Assembly: GCA_044508215.1 (NCBI GenBank)
Contig: JBIQID010000129.1
Location: 1-8,811 of the forward strand
Source of the DNA: JAEZFI01 sp044508215
GTDB taxonomy: Bacteria; Actinomycetota; Acidimicrobiia; Acidimicrobiales; Microtrichaceae
DNA: 8,811 nt
Direction: 5' to 3'
Below, piece by piece: positions 5,468 to 8,811 of the stretch. The position numbers and the translations under genes are program-made. The notes under the pieces were generated by a model. That model worked only from the letters and a program-made list of their open reading frames with translations, did not search any database and had not been told where the DNA came from. Every line of letters begins with the position of its first letter. Within the stretch, counting starts at the first letter, position 1.

Positions 5468-7618
5468 GTAGTCCAGCTCGAACCTCGGGGTCGCCGCGCA
5501 CGGCTCACCGTCGCACGTGTCGATGATCCGGCCGTCGGGACGGAAGAACGCGTCCTTCTGACGGATCGTGCCCGGCTGCCGGCGCGGGTCCTCGTGGGGG
5601 TCCGCGCAGGTGCGGGACTGCTTCGCCTCGTCCTCGGAGAGCGCTCCGCACTCGCGGTCCCAGGCCTCGCCCGTGCGCGGGGTCGTGTTCGTGGCGGGCG
5701 GCGGGAGCGTCCCGGTGTCCCAGTAGACGAGCGCCGAACCGTCGAAGGGGTACTCCTCGATCGGGTCGAGGCCCCAGAACGGCTTCGCGTCGGGGTGGCG
5801 CCCCTCGGCGAGCGCCGGGGTGCGGAGCTTCGCCCCGATCGTGCGGGCCTCCACTTCGGCTGCGACCTGGGCCACCTGGTGGTCGCCGAACGCCACGTCG
5901 AGGATCACCTGGTGCTCCGGTGAGCCGGGCAGGGGGTCGTCGGTGAGGTGCTGGGCGTAGCCGCTCGTCTCCCCGCGGTCCCACAGCATCTGCAGGACCC
6001 CGTAGATGATCTGCTGGTCGACGCGGTCCGGGTACGCCCCGTTCAGGACAGCGAAGTAGGTGTCGAAGTCGACGCTGCGGTTGAGGAGCAGGGAGTAGTT
6101 CATCCCCGGCACGCCGAGAACGGCCTTCTTCCAGTCGGTCGCCACCGCTGTCGCGGCGCCTCCGATGATGCCGCCCTGGCTGTTGCCGTCGTAGTACGCC
6201 TCGGTCCCGTCGATCACGCTGGAGCCGTCGGCCGCCTGGAACGCAGCGTCCGACCCCAGCCCGTCGTCGTGGACCATCAGCCGGGCGAGGAAGAGGGCGT
6301 GGAGGATGCCCTGCTGCGAGCGGTCGGCGAGCGATGGGAACTTGGTGATGTCGCCCAGGATCGTCACGGCGTTGCCCACGTCGTCGCGGGACATCCCGAT
6401 CCAGTCGGTCGCGCAGTACACCATGTTGTTCGTCGAGGCGATCTTCGCGACCTGGGAGTTCTCCACCTCGGTGCGGGAGCCCAGGAGGCCGTGGCCGTAG
6501 ATCACGGGACGGGCCGAACCGGCGCCGCCGTCGAGGGCGGCCTGCGGGACCTGGCACGAGAAGCTCGCGGTCAGCGCCGAGCCGCTGAGCTCGGGCAGCC
6601 AGTCCTCGTCCCGCTGGAGCGTCGAGCCCGGAGCGCCGTCGCCGGTCATGAAGCTGGGCACTTCGAAGGTCCCGCGCACGAGGCGCGCGATGCCGGGCTT
6701 CAGGTCCGCCGTGACGACCTCGTCGACGGTGAAGGCGGGGGCGTCGTCGCCGAGCTGGTCGAACGCGGTGTCCCGCATGTGGACCATGGGGCCGCTCAGG
6801 CTCTCCTGGGTGATCACCGGGAAGTCCCAGGCGAGGGTGAGCTGCTCGCGCTCCACACCGGCCTCGCCGAGCGCCGACAGCACCTCCTCCATGGCGTCGC
6901 GTCGCTCTTCGATCCCGTCGATCTCCGTGGAGAGGTTGTCGCGGTAGGCACGGAACGCGAGCGAGGCCTCGATGTCGGCACCGGAGGTGTCCTTCAACCC
7001 CACGAGGCCCACGGCGACCCGGTGGCCCTCGGGGAGCGCCTTCGCCGGGCGGAGGATGAGCAGGCGGTGCTCGTCGTCGGGGGCGCCTGCGTCGAGCTCG
7101 GCCCAGTGCGGCAGCCGCTCACCGGTGTCGAGGTCGAGGAGCACGGAGGCCGACGACGGCTCCATCGACTGCCCGATGTCGCCGATCGGAGGCAGGCCGG
7201 AGGCCTCCGGGTCCACACCCGGGACCTTGGTGAGGATCGGGGTGACCGGGCTGAACCCGTCGTTGCGGTTCCAGACCGCCGGGTCGAGGGTGGTCCCGTC
7301 CGTGTTGGCGAGCTGCCCTTCGGGCAGCGCGACCCGGACCTCTTCCCCGGTCCCCTCCGTGAAGTGGCTCGAAGGGAACGGAAGGAGGCAGCTCGCCGTG
7401 TCGAGGACGTCGCACGGCCCGGCCTCCTCGACGAGGGCGGCGAGCGCTTCGGCGTCCGCGGCGCCCATCGGGGTCGCCTCGGGCGCGGCGGCGGTGGTGC
7501 TGGTGCCGGCGACGTCGTCGCCGGAGTCGCTGCAGCCGGCCAGCGCGAGCGCCGCGACGATCAGCGCAGCGGCGAACCTCCACGCAGTCCCGTCATGTCT
7601 CCTGCCACTTCGCTCCAC
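5465..7618 (-). CDS. large lipoprotein esterase, alpha/beta-hydrolase type
   Basis: The product is 717 residues from the GTG at 7618, which has a good ribosome site eight bases upstream and yields a textbook lipoprotein signal. Basic residues precede the core FAAALIVAALALAGC with lipobox L26-A-G-C29, so the protein should be lipid-anchored outside the membrane. A flexible Ser/Thr/Ala/Asp linker follows to about residue 55. Next come C69-x7-C77 with LLPFPS, WNRNDGFS (116-123), DLDTG (162-166), YGHGLLG (374-380), and the nucleophile elbow GNSQGG with Ser480. FGDH gives candidate acid Asp579, and ADPHEDPRR gives candidate base His675. Besides C29 there are eight cysteines (69, 77, 355, 402, 657, 671, 702, 707), an even number consistent with extracellular disulfides. 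The family is recognisable as a large secreted hydrolase type seen in actinobacteria and myxobacteria, usually annotated hypothetical or lipase. Its substrate is unknown to me. It is a divergent paralogue of the protein at 632-2566. An in-frame extension to 7933 would overlap the upstream gene and was rejected. Confidence 0.9.
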   Translation of the reverse strand: MERSGRRHDGTAWRFAAALIVAALALAGCSDSGDDVAGTSTTAAAPEATPMGAADAEALAALVEEAGPCDVLDTASCLLPFPSSHFTEGTGEEVRVALPEGQLANTDGTTLDPAVWNRNDGFSPVTPILTKVPGVDPEASGLPPIGDIGQSMEPSSASVLLDLDTGERLPHWAELDAGAPDDEHRLLILRPAKALPEGHRVAVGLVGLKDTSGADIEASLAFRAYRDNLSTEIDGIEERRDAMEEVLSALGEAGVEREQLTLAWDFPVITQESLSGPMVHMRDTAFDQLGDDAPAFTVDEVVTADLKPGIARLVRGTFEVPSFMTGDGAPGSTLQRDEDWLPELSGSALTASFSCQVPQAALDGGAGSARPVIYGHGLLGSRTEVENSQVAKIASTNNMVYCATDWIGMSRDDVGNAVTILGDITKFPSLADRSQQGILHALFLARLMVHDDGLGSDAAFQAADGSSVIDGTEAYYDGNSQGGIIGGAATAVATDWKKAVLGVPGMNYSLLLNRSVDFDTYFAVLNGAYPDRVDQQIIYGVLQMLWDRGETSGYAQHLTDDPLPGSPEHQVILDVAFGDHQVAQVAAEVEARTIGAKLRTPALAEGRHPDAKPFWGLDPIEEYPFDGSALVYWDTGTLPPPATNTTPRTGEAWDRECGALSEDEAKQSRTCADPHEDPRRQPGTIRQKDAFFRPDGRIIDTCDGEPCAATPRFELDY

Positions 7619-7626
7619 GGCGATCG

Positions 7627-7634
7627 TCCTCCCC
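7627..7634 (-). promoter_or_regulatory. Shine-Dalgarno site for the lipoprotein esterase
   Basis: On the minus strand the sequence is GGGGAGGA, with eight bases between it and the GTG at 7618. It supports the GTG start over the many in-frame upstream codons, and the lipoprotein signal begins directly after it. Confidence 0.7.
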
Positions 7635-7635
7635 T

Positions 7636-7653
7636 GTGCGTTCGAACACGCAC
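7636..7653. repeat. 6-base inverted repeat just upstream of the lipoprotein ribosome site
   Basis: GTGCGT (7636-7641) and ACGCAC (7648-7653) are perfect inverted copies around the six-base loop TCGAAC. The element lies one to two bases upstream of the Shine-Dalgarno site of the lipoprotein gene, inside the 86-base gap after the RPF gene. It could be an operator half-site pair or a 5'-leader hairpin. Short inverted repeats arise often by chance in GC-rich DNA, so the function is only suggested by location. Confidence 0.35.
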
Positions 7654-7696
7654 GGAGAGCATCGCGCAGACCGCGCCGTCGACCGGATGACCCCCG

Positions 7697-7714
7697 CCGC
7701 AGCCTCAGCTGCGG
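7697..7714 (-). terminator. hairpin with the RPF gene stop codon in its loop
   Basis: On the minus strand CCGCAGC and GCTGCGG form a perfect seven-base stem around a TGAG loop. The TGA of that loop (7705-7707) is the stop codon of the RPF-type gene. A G-rich stretch follows instead of a U-run. Position and stability suggest a U-less intrinsic terminator or a mRNA-end stabiliser. It may reduce read-through into the lipoprotein gene 86 bases downstream. Confidence 0.5.
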
Positions 7715-8706
7715 AGGTGGCGGCCGCAGTGCGGCCAGGCACGGGACCCGCGCCGCTCGTAGAGGAGGCGCGCTCGCATGTCCTGCTCCTCCGGCGAGGC
7801 AGCCCTGGGGTCGCCGGTGCCGCCGACCGACTGCCAGGTCCGGAGGTCGAACTGGTAGGCGCCCCGGTAGCGACCGCTCGGCGACACGGCGGCGTAGTTG
7901 CCGCTCGACTCGCACTGGCGGAGCCTCGCCCACTGCTCGTCGGACGGGCCGGTGCCCGCCGCCGAGGGACGCATCCCCGCCGCCATCGGTGCCGGAGCGG
8001 CCTGGGCGACCGCGGGGCTGGGAGCGACCGGCGGCGTAGGTGTCGGCGCCGAGGTGGGAGCGACGGACCGCGCTGCGGCGGCCCGGGCGGCGACCGCCCG
8101 CGCCTGGCGAGCCTGTGCCACCGCCCGCTGGGTGTCGGCCTCGTGGGCGGACGCCTGGGCGAGGTCGATCTGAGCCGTCTCGATCTCGTGGTCGACGCGC
8201 TCGATCCGCTCCCCCAGGGCCACCAGCTTCGGCTCGTTCTCGTCCTTCAGGCGCTGGTACGCCTCGGCGGCGTCGACCGCGTCCTGCGTGCCGGCGGAGA
8301 GGATCACCGTGCGGATCGACGCGTCGGTCGGGCCGGCGGAGTTCAGCACCCCCACCAGGCGGTCGGCGCTGCCGGCGGTGGTGTAGGCGTGCACGGCGCG
8401 CTCACGGGCCAGCCGGCGCGCGTCGGCGAGCGACCCGGCGATGTTGACCGAGTCTCCGGACAGCGCCTGCAGGGCGACTTCGAGCTCGGCGCGCTCGCCG
8501 AGCAGCTTGGCCAGGCGCGCCTCGGCGGTCACCCGCGCCGCGGTGGCGGCGCGCAACCGCTCCTCGGCGGAAGCCACCTGGTCCGGTGCGGCACCCGCCG
8601 CTGCGAACCCACCTGCGACCAGCGCCACGAGGGCCGACGCGATGACACGGCGGCCGGCACGCAGGGCCGTGGAGCGGTGGGATCGTGGTCGGTCGGCAGG
8701 ATGCAT
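7705..8706 (-). CDS. coiled-coil protein with C-terminal RPF (lysozyme-like transglycosylase) domain
   Basis: The product is 333 residues from the ATG at 8706. Residues 1-40 are a signal sequence with several Arg, a hydrophobic stretch at about 21-38, and Ala-rich cleavage near 39-40. Residues 42-210 are mostly charged and alanine-rich coiled coil. The middle section (about 100-150, ARERAVHAYTTAG onward) resembles the PcsB/RipA-type coiled-coil hairpin found in septal peptidoglycan hydrolases. A Pro/Ala/Thr-rich hinge spans about 213-255. The C-terminal domain (about 256-328) is RPF-like: LRQCESSGNY with catalytic Glu266, RYRGAYQFDLRTWQSVGG, and AWPHCG. C265 and C327 match the disulfide typical of this fold. 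RPF domains cleave the glycan strands of peptidoglycan and promote resuscitation or growth in actinobacteria. The coiled coil suggests docking to a partner such as the FtsEX divisome complex; this is inference. No Shine-Dalgarno motif lies at normal distance. An earlier in-frame ATG at 8763 adds a poor leader and sits inside the likely -10 box. It is not in an obvious operon with the lipoprotein gene. Confidence 0.9.
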   Translation of the reverse strand: MHPADRPRSHRSTALRAGRRVIASALVALVAGGFAAAGAAPDQVASAEERLRAATAARVTAEARLAKLLGERAELEVALQALSGDSVNIAGSLADARRLARERAVHAYTTAGSADRLVGVLNSAGPTDASIRTVILSAGTQDAVDAAEAYQRLKDENEPKLVALGERIERVDHEIETAQIDLAQASAHEADTQRAVAQARQARAVAARAAAARSVAPTSAPTPTPPVAPSPAVAQAAPAPMAAGMRPSAAGTGPSDEQWARLRQCESSGNYAAVSPSGRYRGAYQFDLRTWQSVGGTGDPRAASPEEQDMRARLLYERRGSRAWPHCGRHLRS

Positions 8707-8712
8707 GGTGGA

Positions 8713-8733
8713 GGGATCGCAGCCCCCGATCCC
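8713..8733 (-). promoter_or_regulatory. 5'-leader hairpin directly upstream of the RPF gene
   Basis: GGGATCG (8713-8719) and CGATCCC (8727-8733) are a perfect seven-base inverted repeat with a seven-base loop. In the transcript the stem ends seven bases before the ATG and takes up the place where a ribosome site would lie. The only G-rich stretches in the leader are in or beside this stem. It may control translation initiation, but no ligand-binding fold is recognisable. Confidence 0.4.
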
Positions 8734-8761
8734 CCTCGTTGGGGGGCCGACGGCTCCGCGC

Positions 8762-8789
8762 ATCCTTCCACGTCGTCACGTGATCGCAA
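8762..8789 (-). promoter_or_regulatory. candidate promoter of the RPF gene
   Basis: On the minus strand TTGCGA (8784-8789, -35-like) is followed after 16 bases by AAGGAT (8762-8767, -10-like), predicting a start near 8755 and a leader of about 49 bases. An A-run on the plus strand (8788-8793) makes this the most AT-rich part of the window, as is usual for a promoter. The spacer contains the palindrome TCACGTGA (8776-8783), a possible regulator site. Matches to consensus are partial. Confidence 0.35.
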
Positions 8790-8811
8790 AAAAGTGAACG
8801 ATTTCTCGCTA

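Noticed and set aside
5948..7690. Plus-strand open frame of 580 codons opposite the lipoprotein esterase
   Set aside because: Antisense shadow with no domain. The opposite strand has a lipobox, a nucleophile elbow and a ribosome site.
7619..7933. N-terminal extension of the lipoprotein esterase by 105 codons
   Set aside because: It would overlap the RPF gene out of frame, is Arg/Pro-rich, and would bury the lipoprotein signal. The GTG at 7618 has a good ribosome site.
8707..8763. Longer RPF-protein start at 8763
   Set aside because: It adds a Gly/Pro-rich stretch before the signal peptide, overlaps the best -10 candidate and has no spaced ribosome site.
8707..8811. c-di-AMP (ydaO-type) riboswitch, known before some actinobacterial rpf genes
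   Set aside because: I could not find its conserved sequence blocks in the 105 bases available. It could still lie beyond the window edge.
8788..8811. Terminator of an upstream gene (AGCGA-GAAA-TCGTT stem then a T-run on the minus strand)
   Set aside because: The stem is short, includes a G-U pair, stops at the window edge and is separated from the T-run by CAC. More likely AT-rich promoter DNA.
1..8811. A defence, toxin-antitoxin, phage, or biosynthetic gene system
   Set aside because: All six genes have ordinary envelope, lipid or translation family assignments. No hallmark gene, repeat array or mobility gene is present.

Overview
The window is GC-rich and densely packed, with five complete genes and one gene cut off at the left edge. 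Third codon positions are mostly G or C. Three genes appear to start with GTG. The gene set includes a resuscitation-promoting-factor-type muralytic protein, a lipoprotein and a signal-peptide protein of one esterase family, and an OafA-like acyltransferase with an SGNH tail. Together these point to a high-GC actinobacterium. Acidimicrobiia is my guess from overall flavour, but nothing in the window proves it. There is no rRNA, tRNA, CRISPR array, insertion sequence or phage gene, and no gap between genes reaches 300 bases.

Layout, left to right. Positions 1-618 (minus) hold the N-terminal 206 codons of an ABC-F ATPase that runs off the edge. Only 13 bases separate it from a secreted alpha/beta-hydrolase at 632-2566 (minus). 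After an 87-base gap containing a 24-base near-perfect palindrome comes the membrane acyltransferase/SGNH protein at 2654-4699 (minus). These three genes point the same way and could be co-transcribed, although the palindrome may stop or attenuate read-through. A 42-base divergent promoter gap (4700-4741) leads to the only plus-strand gene, a crotonase-family protein (4742-5443). This converges, with 21 bases between stop codons and a shared hairpin, on a large lipoprotein esterase (5465-7618, minus). Upstream of that is a coiled-coil plus RPF-domain cell-wall lytic protein (7705-8706, minus). Its promoter region lies in the last 105 bases.

Biology. Four of the six products should act in or outside the membrane: two related esterase-like hydrolases (one Sec-secreted, one lipid-anchored), an integral O-acyltransferase, and a peptidoglycan hydrolase. 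The window therefore looks like a cell-envelope neighbourhood. The two hydrolases are divergent paralogues that share a landmark order (C-x7-CLLP, DGFS, DLDTG, YGHGL, G-x-S-x-G, late Asp and His). The acyl substrate of either one cannot be read from sequence. The crotonase lacks one of the two classical hydratase glutamates. I see no defence system, no biosynthetic cluster and no clearly new system. The most interesting points are the paralogous esterase pair, the PcsB-like coiled coil fused to an RPF domain, and hairpins placed at or beside stop codons.
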